A DNA stretch of 64,000 nucleotides from Avimicrobium caecorum (GCA_904394705.1 CAJFNJ010000004.1:25227-89226), one strand, 5' to 3'. Positions 8,032 to 16,559 are shown, counted from the stretch's first letter. Notes: generated by a model from the letters alone, not told the origin. Translations and numbers: made by a program.

Positions 8032-8964
8032 TCAGAGCATCTTCTTGCGGCGGAAATAGAAGAACTCCGCCACCACAATGGAAACGCTCAGCAGGATTAC
8101 AAAGAGGTAGCCATATTTCCACTGGAACATGAGCATATTGGGGAAATTCATGCCGAACCACCCGGCAATGAGGGTTAGAGGCATGAAGATGGTGGTGACG
8201 ATGGTAAGGAAGGTCATGACTTTGTTCTGCTGGACCTCAATCTGGGACTGGTACAGTTCCCGGATCTGCAGCAGATATTCCTTGAGCATTTCCACATGGC
8301 TGTGCAGACGGTCGCAGCGGCTGACAAACAGCTTCCAGCCAGCCAGTTCCCGTTCGTCCAGCTCATGACCGATGGAGGCCTGCATCTGATCGCCGATATT
8401 CATCATCTGCTCATAGAAGGCACGCAGGGAGGTCAGTTCCCGGCGGTAGGCAATGACTGTGGCATAGAAGGAATCCGGAATCCGGCGCAGCAGGTTCTCC
8501 TCGATTTTCGCCAGCTTGTCCTCCAGGCGTTCCAGATCCAGGGCATCGTCCTCAATGAGCGATTCCAGCAGGGTCTGTATCAGATAGGAGAGGGTACAGC
8601 GTCCCAGAGGCGTCTTTTCCAGCGACTTCATAAAGGGCAGCAGGAAGCCGCTGTCCTCGATCAGGATCAGACGGTCCTCGTCCAGATAGAAGCCGATCTG
8701 CTTTTCCGAGAGATTGCCGGAGGTGCGCCGTGGTACCCGGATAATTCCCTGGGTGCAGTCACTGAATGCCTCGAGCTTGCAGGCAGAGTGATGCTGCAGG
8801 TTGCGGATAAAGCCGGTTTTATGGGGAATGGTTTTTTCGTTGGAGAATTCCTCCAGGGTCATCACACAGACCTGACGGTCACTGGGGGAAGATTTGTCCA
8901 TTTCCCGGGCATCCCGGATCTGATGCAGGTCCCCTTTTTCCAGATTGAGCAGATACTGCTGCAT
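8032..8964 (-). CDS. corA: CorA-family divalent cation transporter
   Basis: A 310-aa member of the CorA family of pentameric Mg2+/Co2+ channels. A long acidic, coiled-coil-rich cytoplasmic part is followed by two C-terminal membrane helices. The first of these ends in the diagnostic GMNF motif (FGMNFPNM), and the protein ends in a short basic tail. It starts 30 bp after the radical SAM gene on the same strand, with no terminator between, so cotranscription is possible. The substrate ion is inferred from the family only. Confidence 0.88.
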   Translation of the reverse strand: MQQYLLNLEKGDLHQIRDAREMDKSSPSDRQVCVMTLEEFSNEKTIPHKTGFIRNLQHHSACKLEAFSDCTQGIIRVPRRTSGNLSEKQIGFYLDEDRLILIEDSGFLLPFMKSLEKTPLGRCTLSYLIQTLLESLIEDDALDLERLEDKLAKIEENLLRRIPDSFYATVIAYRRELTSLRAFYEQMMNIGDQMQASIGHELDERELAGWKLFVSRCDRLHSHVEMLKEYLLQIRELYQSQIEVQQNKVMTFLTIVTTIFMPLTLIAGWFGMNFPNMLMFQWKYGYLFVILLSVSIVVAEFFYFRRKKML

Positions 8965-8994
8965 GATTACTGATCCCTCACTTTATTTGTCGGT

Positions 8995-9897
8995 TCAAAG
9001 CCCCTGATAGTCAAAGGCCGGGATAAAACTCTCCGCCGCTGTACCGCCTTCCTGGATAAAGGCATTTTCCACACCCAGGGAGAGGGCATAGCGGATCAGA
9101 CGGTCATATTCATGGCGGGTGACTTTCCGGTTGATCTCCGGGAAGTCTGCAACCTGGGGCAGGGGAGTATACTGATTCATCAGACTCAGCCAGACCCGGT
9201 CGCCATAGGTTTCATAGACATATTTTACCACAGCTTTGGCGTTTTGAACATGACCGGGCAGCAAAAGATGCCGGACAATGACGCCGGAGGTCATCATACC
9301 GGAGTCATCATAGCGGGCTTCGGGCTGCTGCCGGACCATCTCAGCCAGGGCTGCCCGGGCAACCTCCGGATAATCCGCCGCCCGGGAGTACCGCTCCGCC
9401 GGTTCGGACTGCATGTATTTGAAATCGGTGAGGTAGATGTCCACAATTCCCCCCAGGCTGCGGAGGGTCTCCACGCTCTCATAGCCGCCGCAGTTGTAGA
9501 CAATGGGGATGGAGAGCCCCTTTGTCCGGGCGAGGGTTACCGCCTCGATGATCTGCGGGGTATAGTGGGTGGGGGTGACCAGGTTGATGTTGGCGGCCTT
9601 CTGCTGCTGGAGCTCCAGGAAGATCTCCGCCAGGTGTTCCACTGAGATGGGTTTGCCCACCTGGGCCCGGGCGATGGAGTAGTTCTGGCAGTAGACACAG
9701 CGCAGCGGACAGCCGCTGAAAAAGACGGCGCCGGAGCCGGTCTCTCCGGAGATGCAGGGCTCTTCCCAGAGGTGCAGGGCAGCCCGTGCGGCATAGATTC
9801 CTGGCTCTGCCACACCGCAGTAGCCGGGAGTACCGCCGGCACGGTCAGCGCCGCATTGCCGGGGACAGAGCCGGCAGCCATTGGACAGTTGGGTCAT
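8995..9897 (-). CDS. radical SAM protein, pyruvate formate-lyase activase-like
   Basis: A 300-aa radical S-adenosylmethionine enzyme. The 4Fe-4S motif GCPLRCVYCQN (Cx3Cx2C) lies near residue 64. An N-terminal Cys-rich segment (CRLCPRQCG, then GYCG) may bind a further metal. The rest is a partial TIM barrel (NLVTPTHY, VYNCGGYE, DIYLTDFKY). It resembles stand-alone activase-like proteins of the PflA/COG1313 type. No glycyl-radical partner enzyme is encoded nearby, so the target is unknown. Confidence 0.82.
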   Translation of the reverse strand: MTQLSNGCRLCPRQCGADRAGGTPGYCGVAEPGIYAARAALHLWEEPCISGETGSGAVFFSGCPLRCVYCQNYSIARAQVGKPISVEHLAEIFLELQQQKAANINLVTPTHYTPQIIEAVTLARTKGLSIPIVYNCGGYESVETLRSLGGIVDIYLTDFKYMQSEPAERYSRAADYPEVARAALAEMVRQQPEARYDDSGMMTSGVIVRHLLLPGHVQNAKAVVKYVYETYGDRVWLSLMNQYTPLPQVADFPEINRKVTRHEYDRLIRYALSLGVENAFIQEGGTAAESFIPAFDYQGL

Positions 9898-9916
9898 AAG
9901 GGGATTCCTCCGTATA

Positions 9917-9944
9917 AAATCCCCGGACCAGAAGCAGTCCGGGG
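9917..9944 (-). terminator. terminator of the GyrI-like gene
   Basis: CCCCGGAC (9921-9928) pairs with GTCCGGGG (9937-9944). On the minus strand the stem is followed by ATTTTAT, so it ends transcription from the gene at 10003. Confidence 0.75.
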
Positions 9945-10002
9945 AGAATGGATCAAACGATCAGGGTTTATTTTCGGGGAGAGGATAGCTTCTATCCGGG
10001 GT

Positions 10003-10635
10003 TTATGCCTTTTTGATCGGATGCCGGATCACAGTCTTCCATTTTTCCGGGGCAACCTTTCTGGCATCCGAGAGATAGATCTCATGGTGCAGCCGGTCCA
10101 TGCTCAGATCATTGGCATAGCCATGCTCTTTCAGATAGGCGTCCATCTGTGCAACCGTAGCCGGTTCGTCATCAAAGGGACCCAGATGCATGATCTGTAC
10201 GCACAGCCCCTCCTCGATGGTGAGATACTCGGCTGCCGAGCAGTCCAGCTTCTTCTTTTTGGTGGCTGTTTCCACCGCCCAGTCAAAGTCCGCTTTGGAA
10301 ATGAAATCGGGCAGACGGATCACAGAGATCCAGTTGAAGCTGGATTTGTCCGTATAATCGACGCCTTCCATGCCGTCCTGCCACCAGAAGCCTTCCAGCG
10401 GAGGAACAACATATTCAATGAATCCTTCGATTTTGTGATCGGTTTTATAGCTCATTTTCAGAGTATAGGCGACGGCATACAGAATGCTGACTGCCTGCTG
10501 GTATGCCCCGTCCTCTTCATTCGGGTCGCCCTTGCCACGGACAGCGATATAGTTCGCCCTGGGAACATTCACGATTTCCGGCTTGTTCTTGGGCATATAG
10601 AATTCCTTGTATTCTTTCTTGAAATCAAAAGCCAT
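10003..10635 (-). CDS. GyrI-like small-molecule-binding protein
   Basis: A 210-aa stand-alone GyrI-like (SOUL/AraC effector-binding) domain protein of the COG4832 type. The region LTIEEGLCVQIMHLGPFDDEP is typical of the fold's binding half. There is no DNA-binding helix-turn-helix, so it is not itself a MerR/AraC regulator. Such proteins bind or hydrolyse small hydrophobic compounds in the cases known; the ligand here is unknown. It has its own terminator, and ATG 10635 has a GGAGG-like site. Confidence 0.78.
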   Translation of the reverse strand: MAFDFKKEYKEFYMPKNKPEIVNVPRANYIAVRGKGDPNEEDGAYQQAVSILYAVAYTLKMSYKTDHKIEGFIEYVVPPLEGFWWQDGMEGVDYTDKSSFNWISVIRLPDFISKADFDWAVETATKKKKLDCSAAEYLTIEEGLCVQIMHLGPFDDEPATVAQMDAYLKEHGYANDLSMDRLHHEIYLSDARKVAPEKWKTVIRHPIKKA

Positions 10636-10712
10636 GGCTTACCTCCGAAACGTTCAGTTTTGATACAGAGCAGAGCTGAAGCTGCCGATTCAGGTGCGGC
10701 AAGGGATTCGGT

Positions 10713-12071
10713 TTATTCCTTGGTTCTGGTCATCAGAGCCACGCATTCCACATGAGCCGTGCGGGGGAACATATCCACCGCCTGCAGACGGCAGGGAGTG
10801 AAGCCCAGCTCCTTGAGGATAGCGGCGTCCCGGGCAAGGGTGGCGCTGTTGCAGGATACATACACCAGCCGGTCGGGGTTCATCTCGGCGATGGTGTGCA
10901 GCAGATCCGGGCTGCAGCCCTTCCGGGGCGGGTCAATGATGACCACATTGGGCCGGATGCCCTCCTTTGCCAGGGTCTGGGCCGCCTGAGCCGCGTCGCC
11001 GCAGAGGAACCGCGCATTCTCGATGCCGTTCTTCCGGGCGTTCTGGGTGGCGTTTTCCACTGCCTCCCGGACAATCTCCACGCCGATCACCTCTTTGACC
11101 TGGTGGGCCAGGCTCAGTCCGATGGTACCGGCGCCGCAGTAGAGATCCAGCAGGACATCATCCGGGGTCAGCTGGGCAAACTCCCCGGCAATGCGGTAGA
11201 GCTGCTCAGCACCGTCGTGGTTGATCTGATAGAATGCCATGGGGGAGATGTCAAACCGCACGCCGCACAGGGTATCGGTGATATGATCCTTTCCGTAGAT
11301 CAACCGGCTCTTTTTGCCGAGGATCACATTGGTGCGCTCCCGGTTGATGTTGAGCATGATGCTTGCAAGTTCCGGGAACTGTTCGGTGATGCGGTTGACA
11401 AACTGGCTGCAGTGGGGCAGTTCCGAGCCGTTGAGAACCAGGCAGAGCATCAGTTCTCCCGAAACAGCACCCTGCCGCAGATAGACATGACGCACCAGAC
11501 CGGTCCCGGTTTCCTCATCATAGACGGGGATATGATACCGGTCCAGGAACTGTTCCACAAAGCGCAGGATCTCGCCGAATACCGGCGGCTGCAGGGCACA
11601 GTCCTCATAGGGGATCACCCGGTGGGAACGGCTGGCAAAGAATCCGCCCCGGACACCGGTTTCGGTCTGGGTCAGGGGATACTGGGCCTTATTGCGGTAG
11701 CCGTCCACAGCAGGGGAGGGCAGCAGTGGATGCTCCTCCAGCTCAATGCCGCCGATCCGGCGCATATTTTCATAGACAATGCGGTTCTTCAGCCGGCATT
11801 CCTCGTCATACCGGATATGGCGCAGGCTGCATCCGCCGCACTTCTTGTAGACCGGGCAGTCCGGTTCGATCCGCATGGGAGAAGGGGTGAGGATCTCCTC
11901 AATGATGCCATAGCAGAGATTTTTCTGCACCTTGACGATCCGGACGCTGAGCTTGTCCCCGACAGCGCTCATAGGGACAAAGACAGCCATGCCCTCATGG
12001 CGTCCGACTCCCATGGCTTCCGCAGTCAGGTCGACAATTTCCAGGGTAATGATGTCATTTTTGCTCAGCAT
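10713..12071 (-). CDS. rlmD: 23S rRNA (uracil-5-)-methyltransferase, RlmD/RumA family
   Basis: A 452-aa TrmA/RlmD-family RNA m5U methyltransferase. It has an N-terminal TRAM domain (LEIVDLTAEAMGVGR) and an iron-sulfur Cys cluster (CPVYKKCGGCSLRHI). The SAM site is LLDLYCGAGTIGLS, followed by IDPPRKGC. The catalytic Cys lies in LVYVSCNSATLARD. ATG 12071 follows GGAG; the open frame upstream to 12128 has no ribosome site. Family members methylate U747 or U1939 of 23S rRNA in Gram-positives; which one cannot be told here. Confidence 0.88.
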   Translation of the reverse strand: MLSKNDIITLEIVDLTAEAMGVGRHEGMAVFVPMSAVGDKLSVRIVKVQKNLCYGIIEEILTPSPMRIEPDCPVYKKCGGCSLRHIRYDEECRLKNRIVYENMRRIGGIELEEHPLLPSPAVDGYRNKAQYPLTQTETGVRGGFFASRSHRVIPYEDCALQPPVFGEILRFVEQFLDRYHIPVYDEETGTGLVRHVYLRQGAVSGELMLCLVLNGSELPHCSQFVNRITEQFPELASIMLNINRERTNVILGKKSRLIYGKDHITDTLCGVRFDISPMAFYQINHDGAEQLYRIAGEFAQLTPDDVLLDLYCGAGTIGLSLAHQVKEVIGVEIVREAVENATQNARKNGIENARFLCGDAAQAAQTLAKEGIRPNVVIIDPPRKGCSPDLLHTIAEMNPDRLVYVSCNSATLARDAAILKELGFTPCRLQAVDMFPRTAHVECVALMTRTKE

Positions 12072-12141
12072 GGTTTCACTCCGTTTCTCTTGGCTCCCGC
12101 AGAGGATCTGGCGGGGGCCGGGACTCAATTTGTATATTGAA

Positions 12142-12150
12142 ATTATACCA
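12142..12150 (-). promoter_or_regulatory. extended -10 promoter of rlmD
   Basis: TGGTATAAT on the minus strand is a perfect extended -10 element (TGnTATAAT), about 70 bp upstream of ATG 12071. No good -35 box is seen. Confidence 0.6.
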
Positions 12151-12189
12151 TAAATCCGGCTGTACTTCCAGCCCGTCCGCCTCTGGAAA

Positions 12190-12218
12190 ACGAAAAAACC
12201 GCCTGAAAAGGCGGTTTT
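12190..12218 (-). terminator. degV terminator
   Basis: AAAACCGCCT (12195-12204), loop GAAA and AGGCGGTTTT (12209-12218) form a perfect 10-bp hairpin. It is followed by a T run on the minus strand. Confidence 0.9.
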
Positions 12219-12245
12219 CTGGTATATTTCCCCGGGAGGGGGATA

Positions 12246-13124
12246 TTACTTTGCGTCCGAACGGGTACCGAAGAAGACAACGGCAATGGTGCCGGGGCCG
12301 GTATGACAGCCGACTACCGGACCGATGGAACTGTACCGGATCTCGCCGACCTTGTAGTTCTTCTTGATGGTTTCCGCCAGCTTTTTGGCCTCTTCCGGCG
12401 CGCCGGCATGGGTGATGTAGATCACATCCAGATTGTCGGCGTCCTCCAGATGCCGGGCCAGTGCCGCATAGACATTGTTCTTGCCCCGCACCTTTTCCTG
12501 GGTGATCAGCTTGCCTTCGCTGTTCAGATCAATGATCGGCTTGATGCCCAGCGCAGTACCCACCACGGCTCCGGCAGCGGAAAGGCGTCCGCCCCGGTAC
12601 AGATGGCCCAGATCGTCCACCGAGATCCAGTGGCAGACCCGGCGTTTGTTCTCCTCCAGCCAGTCCCGGGCGTCCTCAATGGAACAGCCGGCTTCCCGCA
12701 TTTTTACCACCGGTTCGATCAGAGCTGCCACACCGCAGCAGGCACAGAGGGTGTCCACCACAAACAGCTTCTGTCCGGGATAGCGCTCCCGCAGATCCTC
12801 CGCCACCAGCTGGGCCGAGGCACAGGTGCCGCTCAGTCCCGAAGTGAAGGCAATGTACAGCACATCCTTGCCCTGGCGCAGCAGAGCCTCCAGGGCATCT
12901 TCGATCCGGCCCGGGTTGGGCTGGGAAGTTCCCACTACGGCCTTGGTGTTGCGCAGGGTGGCATAGAGCTCCTCCGCGGTCAGTTCCCGCTCGTCCGGAT
13001 AGGAGAGGTATTCTTTTCCGTCAATGGAAAAGCTCAGCGGGATAAATCCGTCTATATGCATCGCGTCATACTGCTCCTGAGTCAGATCGGCGCTGGAATC
13101 CACAACAATGGCAAATCGCTCCAT
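12246..13124 (-). CDS. degV: DegV family fatty-acid-binding protein
   Basis: A 292-aa DegV/FakB-type protein. The family binds a single fatty acid and, with FakA, presents it for phosphorylation. Motifs seen are VVDSSADLTQEQ at the N terminus, GTSQPNPG, the ligand-contacting FTSGLSGTC, and GGRLS near residue 165. The real start is ATG 13124 with AAAGGAG ahead; the frame is open further to 13226 but lacks a ribosome site. No fakA partner is seen in the window. Its promoter is overlapped by a palindrome at 13160-13175. Confidence 0.9.
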   Translation of the reverse strand: MERFAIVVDSSADLTQEQYDAMHIDGFIPLSFSIDGKEYLSYPDERELTAEELYATLRNTKAVVGTSQPNPGRIEDALEALLRQGKDVLYIAFTSGLSGTCASAQLVAEDLRERYPGQKLFVVDTLCACCGVAALIEPVVKMREAGCSIEDARDWLEENKRRVCHWISVDDLGHLYRGGRLSAAGAVVGTALGIKPIIDLNSEGKLITQEKVRGKNNVYAALARHLEDADNLDVIYITHAGAPEEAKKLAETIKKNYKVGEIRYSSIGPVVGCHTGPGTIAVVFFGTRSDAK

Positions 13125-13158
13125 AAGTTCTCCTTTCAGCATTTGAAATCTATCCTGA

Positions 13159-13187
13159 TTGTAACACACGTTACAGGGCTTTTGCAA
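13159..13187 (-). promoter_or_regulatory. degV promoter with overlapping palindromic operator
   Basis: Minus-strand TTGCAA (13187-13182) and TTACAA (13164-13159) are 17 bp apart. The 16-bp dyad TGTAAC-GTGT-GTTACA (13175-13160) covers most of the spacer and the -10 box, a position suited to repression. Confidence 0.6.
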
Positions 13188-13222
13188 ATCTTTTCGACCA
13201 TATTTTTCAAATGCAGACAGAT

Positions 13223-13474
13223 TCACTCCTGAAAATCCTTCCGCCAGACCGCTTCACAGAGCATGGCTGAAAGGCATCCCGCCCCCAGGGAGGACCAGGA
13301 GGCTTCCAGCAGTCCCTCGGACAGGGCTAGATAGCGCAGATACTGTTCCCCGGCGGCGAGATACCCATAGAGGGCGGACAGGAACAGACAGACCACTGCC
13401 AGCAGAAGGCTGCCCAGCAGGATCAGCCGGGTATAGGCAGTGAGGGAATAGAAATGTTCAAGGAGGAATTTCAT
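13223..13474 (-). CDS. hypothetical 83-aa membrane protein
   Basis: A small protein with one clear membrane helix (LILLGSLLLAVVCLFLSALYGYLAA) and a second weaker hydrophobic region near residue 60. I do not recognise it. ATG 13474 follows AAAGGGG; an in-frame ATG 24 bp upstream is less well placed. It is on the same strand as degV, but the degV promoter lies between them. Confidence 0.6.
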   Translation of the reverse strand: MKFLLEHFYSLTAYTRLILLGSLLLAVVCLFLSALYGYLAAGEQYLRYLALSEGLLEASWSSLGAGCLSAMLCEAVWRKDFQE

Positions 13475-13593
13475 GGACAGAACCCCTTTCCGGATCAAAT
13501 CAATACTTCTATCATAGCGGGAAGTCCGGCCCGGGGAAAGAGGGGAGATGCCGGAAGGAAAACTGGAAACAGACGGCAGGAGTGCTGACAGGT

Positions 13594-13630
13594 TTTACAG
13601 CTGTAAACCGCAGAGCGAAGCCGGTATAAT
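13594..13630 (+). promoter_or_regulatory. promoter of the 73-aa gene with a perfect 14-bp palindrome
   Basis: TATAAT (13625-13630) lies 17 bp after TGTAAA (13602-13607). That -35 is the right half of the perfect palindrome TTTACAGCTGTAAA (13594-13607). The core TACAnnTGTA matches the half-site layout of CopY/BlaI-type operators; the regulator is unknown. Confidence 0.6.
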
Positions 13631-13657
13631 GGAGAGGAAAGAGGGAGGTGCATCAAT

Positions 13658-13879
13658 ATGCAGAATACCAGTTCCAGACGGCTGACAGCCGAAGTGACCC
13701 ATATCCCCGGAACCGGGTGGAACGGATTGCGGGTTTCTGACCCATTGGGGGGACAGGAGGCATGCTGGGAAGATCTGACCGAGGACGAAACCAGACTGCT
13801 GAAACTGGCAGCGGATATGGAACATACGGAGGTTGCCTGGATTCATTTACAGGATCTGATCGAAGATCTGCTGGATTAA
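13658..13879 (+). CDS. hypothetical 73-aa protein, possibly DUF6514-like
   Basis: A small acidic protein. The C-terminal half (LTEDETRLLKLAADMEH, then HLQDLIEDLLD) resembles clostridial DUF6514 proteins, from memory and not verified. It has its own promoter and a GGGAGGTG ribosome site 9 bp before ATG. It lies just upstream of nrdR, which has a separate promoter at 13902. Confidence 0.65.
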   Translation: MQNTSSRRLTAEVTHIPGTGWNGLRVSDPLGGQEACWEDLTEDETRLLKLAADMEHTEVAWIHLQDLIEDLLD

Positions 13880-13901
13880 AGGAAAAATTTTCATGAAACA
13901 G

Positions 13902-13930
13902 TTGTACAGCTTTCCGCCCTGTGATATACT
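13902..13930 (+). promoter_or_regulatory. nrdR promoter
   Basis: TTGTAC (13902-13907) and TATACT (13925-13930) are separated by 17 bp. ATG 13992 is about 55 nt from the expected start site. Confidence 0.7.
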
Positions 13931-13991
13931 TTTTGAGAAAGCTTCAGACAAGTGAGCAAGAGATCAACAGGGAAGAATAGGAAGGCAGACT

Positions 13992-14453
13992 ATGAAATGT
14001 CCTTTTTGCGGATATACAGAAAGCAAAGTCGTGGACTCCCGTCCCACTGATGACAGCGAACGCATCCGGCGGCGCCGGGAATGTCTGCGCTGTCAGAAGC
14101 GGTTTACTACATATGAGGTAGTGGAAACCGTTCCCATCATCGTCATTAAAAAGAATGGAATGCAGGAACCCTTTGACCGGGAAAAACTGCTGCGCGGTGT
14201 TCTGCGTGCCTGTGAAAAGCGTCCGGTACCGGTGGAAAAGCTGGAAAAGCTGGTGACCGATATCGAAACAGAACTGCAGAATTCCATGCAGCGGGAAGTT
14301 ACCTCTGAGACCATTGGTGAGCTGGCTCTGGCAGCTCTGCGGGAAGTGGATGAAGTGGCTTATGTCCGTTTTGCATCTGTTTACCGGCGTTTCAAGGATA
14401 TCGATTCGTTCCTGGAGGAACTGGAAAAACTCCGGGATTCCCATGAAAATTAA
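13992..14453 (+). CDS. nrdR: transcriptional repressor NrdR
   Basis: A 153-aa NrdR, the zinc-ribbon/ATP-cone repressor of ribonucleotide reductase genes, which senses dATP/ATP. The zinc ribbon uses Cys3, Cys6, Cys31 and Cys34 (MKCPFCGYTES and CLRCQKRFTTYE). It is followed by an ATP-cone starting at VIKKNGMQEPFDREKLLRG. Length and motifs are textbook. It is monocistronic with its own promoter and terminator. No nrd reductase gene lies in the window. Confidence 0.97.
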   Translation: MKCPFCGYTESKVVDSRPTDDSERIRRRRECLRCQKRFTTYEVVETVPIIVIKKNGMQEPFDREKLLRGVLRACEKRPVPVEKLEKLVTDIETELQNSMQREVTSETIGELALAALREVDEVAYVRFASVYRRFKDIDSFLEELEKLRDSHEN

Positions 14454-14460
14454 ACACAAA

Positions 14461-14503
14461 ACAGAGGCTGTCGTTTCCAAAGCGGCAGCCTCTGTACTTT
14501 TTT
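14461..14503 (+). terminator. nrdR terminator
   Basis: ACAGAGGCTG (14461-14470) pairs with CAGCCTCTGT (14486-14495), followed by a T-rich tract. Confidence 0.88.
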
Positions 14504-14620
14504 GTTCATGGAATCGGCATAAAATGTCGGATTTTGAAACAAACTGTTAAATTAACAGGACAGATGTCCTTTTTTGCCAAAAATAAATCCAGTATAATAT
14601 CAAAGTGTGTGATTTGGCGC

Positions 14621-15337
14621 CTATCGGGACGGATCGGAATCAGGCAGGATGCTCCGCAGCAAGGGGAGCTGATCGGCTGTGATATGGATCTTGCCGGAGC
14701 GCACAGTCAGGGCATTCCGTTCCCGGAGGGACTGGACCAGGCGATTGATGGTCCGCACACTCAGGCCGAGGTTATAGCTCAGATCCTCACGGGTCATGCG
14801 CACCGTTACCTCCTGCCGGCTGTCGATGCCGTTTTCCCGGCAATAGCCGATGAGAAACCGCGCGAATTTGACAATGCCGGGTGCAATGGGCATCTGGCTG
14901 GCGGTTCTGGCAGAGGAGCCCAGCTTGCGGATCAGCGACTGGATCAGCATCTGACAGAGCTTCGGGTCAACAGCCTGCCAGGCCAGGAAGCCTTCCACAG
15001 GCACAGCCAGGAGCAGGGAATCACTCTTGCAGATCAGGTTGTACTGAACTGCCTGGGCACCCTGATAGCATTCCATTTCACAGATGAAATCCCCGGGACC
15101 CAGTTCGGTGAAGATAAAGATCGCGCCATTGCTCCAGGCTTCACTGACGGTGTACTGACCTTCCAGGATAATGTAGACAGCATGGATCGGGTCCCCTTTT
15201 TTCAGAAGGGTATCCCGTTCTTTCTGGGTGACGATCCGCAGCTGCGGTAGTATTGCGGCAGGCGGATCAAAGTGATGCTTTTCCAGAAATTCCTGCAGGA
15301 TCAGTTCCTGTTTTGCCTGTGCGCTGCGATGCTCCAT
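14621..15337 (-). CDS. Crp/Fnr-family transcriptional regulator
   Basis: A 238-aa regulator with an N-terminal cyclic-nucleotide-binding fold (LLKKGDPIHAVYIILEGQYTVSE, then LGPGDFICE). A C-terminal Crp-type helix-turn-helix includes VRMTREDLSYNLGLSVRTINRLVQSL. It has no Cys motif for an Fe-S cluster as in Fnr, and the effector is unknown. ATG 15337 has GGAGGAATT ahead. The frame stays open far upstream, but that part is antisense to the binding-protein gene. Its divergence from the ABC importer suggests it controls that operon. Confidence 0.9.
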   Translation of the reverse strand: MEHRSAQAKQELILQEFLEKHHFDPPAAILPQLRIVTQKERDTLLKKGDPIHAVYIILEGQYTVSEAWSNGAIFIFTELGPGDFICEMECYQGAQAVQYNLICKSDSLLLAVPVEGFLAWQAVDPKLCQMLIQSLIRKLGSSARTASQMPIAPGIVKFARFLIGYCRENGIDSRQEVTVRMTREDLSYNLGLSVRTINRLVQSLRERNALTVRSGKIHITADQLPLLRSILPDSDPSR

Positions 15338-15369
15338 ACAATTCCTCCGGTGGTATTTACTGTTCATAT

Positions 15370-15399
15370 CATACCATAAAAAAGGTATGTTGTGATAAT
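15370..15399 (+). promoter_or_regulatory. promoter and inverted repeat between the Crp/Fnr gene and the ABC operon
   Basis: CATACC (15370-15375) and GGTATG (15384-15389) form an inverted repeat with an 8-bp A-rich spacer. It lies directly before an extended -10, TGTGATAAT (15391-15399), reading toward 15440. The repeat occupies the place of the -35, as expected of an activator or repressor site. Confidence 0.55.
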
Positions 15400-15439
15400 A
15401 AAGATGAAAACAGAAAAGCAAAAAAGGAGATGCAACACC

Positions 15440-16459
15440 ATGAAACGACTGATGGCAATGCTTCTGGCGGCTGCAATGGCCTGTTCCATGACTGCCTGCA
15501 GCAGCTCGGATGGTCAGAAGAGCACTGCAGAGGGAGAGAACGGCGAAATGATAGTCCGCGTGGGTGACTTCCTGGGTGAGACCTTCCTCTATCCGGTCAA
15601 GATTGCCAATGCAAAGGGTTTCTTTGAAGAGGAGTTTGGCAAGGACAACATCACCATTTCCATTGAGTACCTGGGTTCGGGCGCTGTTATGACTGAGGCC
15701 CTGACTGCTGGTGAGCTGGAGATGTCCTTCCTGGGCGGTCAGCCGGCATTCAGCGGTATTTCCAACGGAAACGGCGTCAAGATTATCTCGATGGCTACTT
15801 CTTCGTCTACCGACCCCTGTCTGCTGGTTGCGGCTGATTCGGACATCACAGATGTTTCGCAGCTCAAGGGCAAGAACCTGGCAGTAAACATCGGCACCGA
15901 CAACCACTACCAGCTGGTTGAGATGCTGGCTCTGGGCGGCCTGACCGAGGACGACATCAACCTGTATAACCTCAAGGGCGCCGAGGCCTATGCCGCACTG
16001 ACCTCCGGTGAGATTGACTGCATGCAGAGCATTGCTCCCAATACCTATCAGTTTGTGGCAAACGGCGATGCCCGGATTCTGGCTACTATGGACCAGACCG
16101 AGGGACGCAATAACCAGGTTCTGGTTGTCAGCCCTGATTTTGCCGAGGAGCATGGCGATATCATTGTACGGTTCCTGAAGGTTCTGCAGCGTGCAGAGGA
16201 CTACTACAAGGAGAACCCCGACGAGTGCAAGGATATACTGGTGGAGTATGTAGGTGACAATGTGGACCGTGAACTGATGGATGAATACATGGACAAGTAT
16301 GACTGCTCGCTGCATCTGAATGCTGAGGACAAGGCATATCTGGAGCGTCAGTACAACTTCCTGTATGAGCATGATATGCTCTCTGGTCCGGTAGATCTGG
16401 AAACTATCTATGATGACAGCTTCCTCATTGAAGCATTTGGCACAACCGAAGCGCACTGA
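15440..16459 (+). CDS. ABC transporter substrate-binding lipoprotein, sulfonate/nitrate/taurine class
   Basis: A 339-aa binding lipoprotein of the SsuA/TauA/ThiY type. The signal peptide ends in a lipobox at Cys20 (CSMTAC), followed by a Ser-rich linker. The segment EYLGSGAVMTEALTAGELEMSFLG, then LKGKNLAVNIGTDN, is typical of the NMT1/OpuAC-like class-II fold. It is the first gene of an operon with an amidohydrolase-like protein, a permease and an ATPase. The ligand is not predictable; alkanesulfonates, nitrile-like or heteroaromatic acids are all possible. Confidence 0.88.
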   Translation: MKRLMAMLLAAAMACSMTACSSSDGQKSTAEGENGEMIVRVGDFLGETFLYPVKIANAKGFFEEEFGKDNITISIEYLGSGAVMTEALTAGELEMSFLGGQPAFSGISNGNGVKIISMATSSSTDPCLLVAADSDITDVSQLKGKNLAVNIGTDNHYQLVEMLALGGLTEDDINLYNLKGAEAYAALTSGEIDCMQSIAPNTYQFVANGDARILATMDQTEGRNNQVLVVSPDFAEEHGDIIVRFLKVLQRAEDYYKENPDECKDILVEYVGDNVDRELMDEYMDKYDCSLHLNAEDKAYLERQYNFLYEHDMLSGPVDLETIYDDSFLIEAFGTTEAH

Positions 16460-16559
16460 CTATCCTGATATTTGAGCGACAACGGCTGCGGTATGTACTT
16501 TGCTGCGGCCGTTGCTGTATGTCGGATTGTATTCTCTGCGCGTCATGAAAGGAGATTTC

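Noticed and set aside
14621..16456. A 611-codon minus-strand frame covering the Crp/Fnr gene and the whole binding-protein gene
   Set aside because: Only the part from ATG 15337 has a ribosome site and a protein family; the rest is the antisense shadow of the lipoprotein gene.
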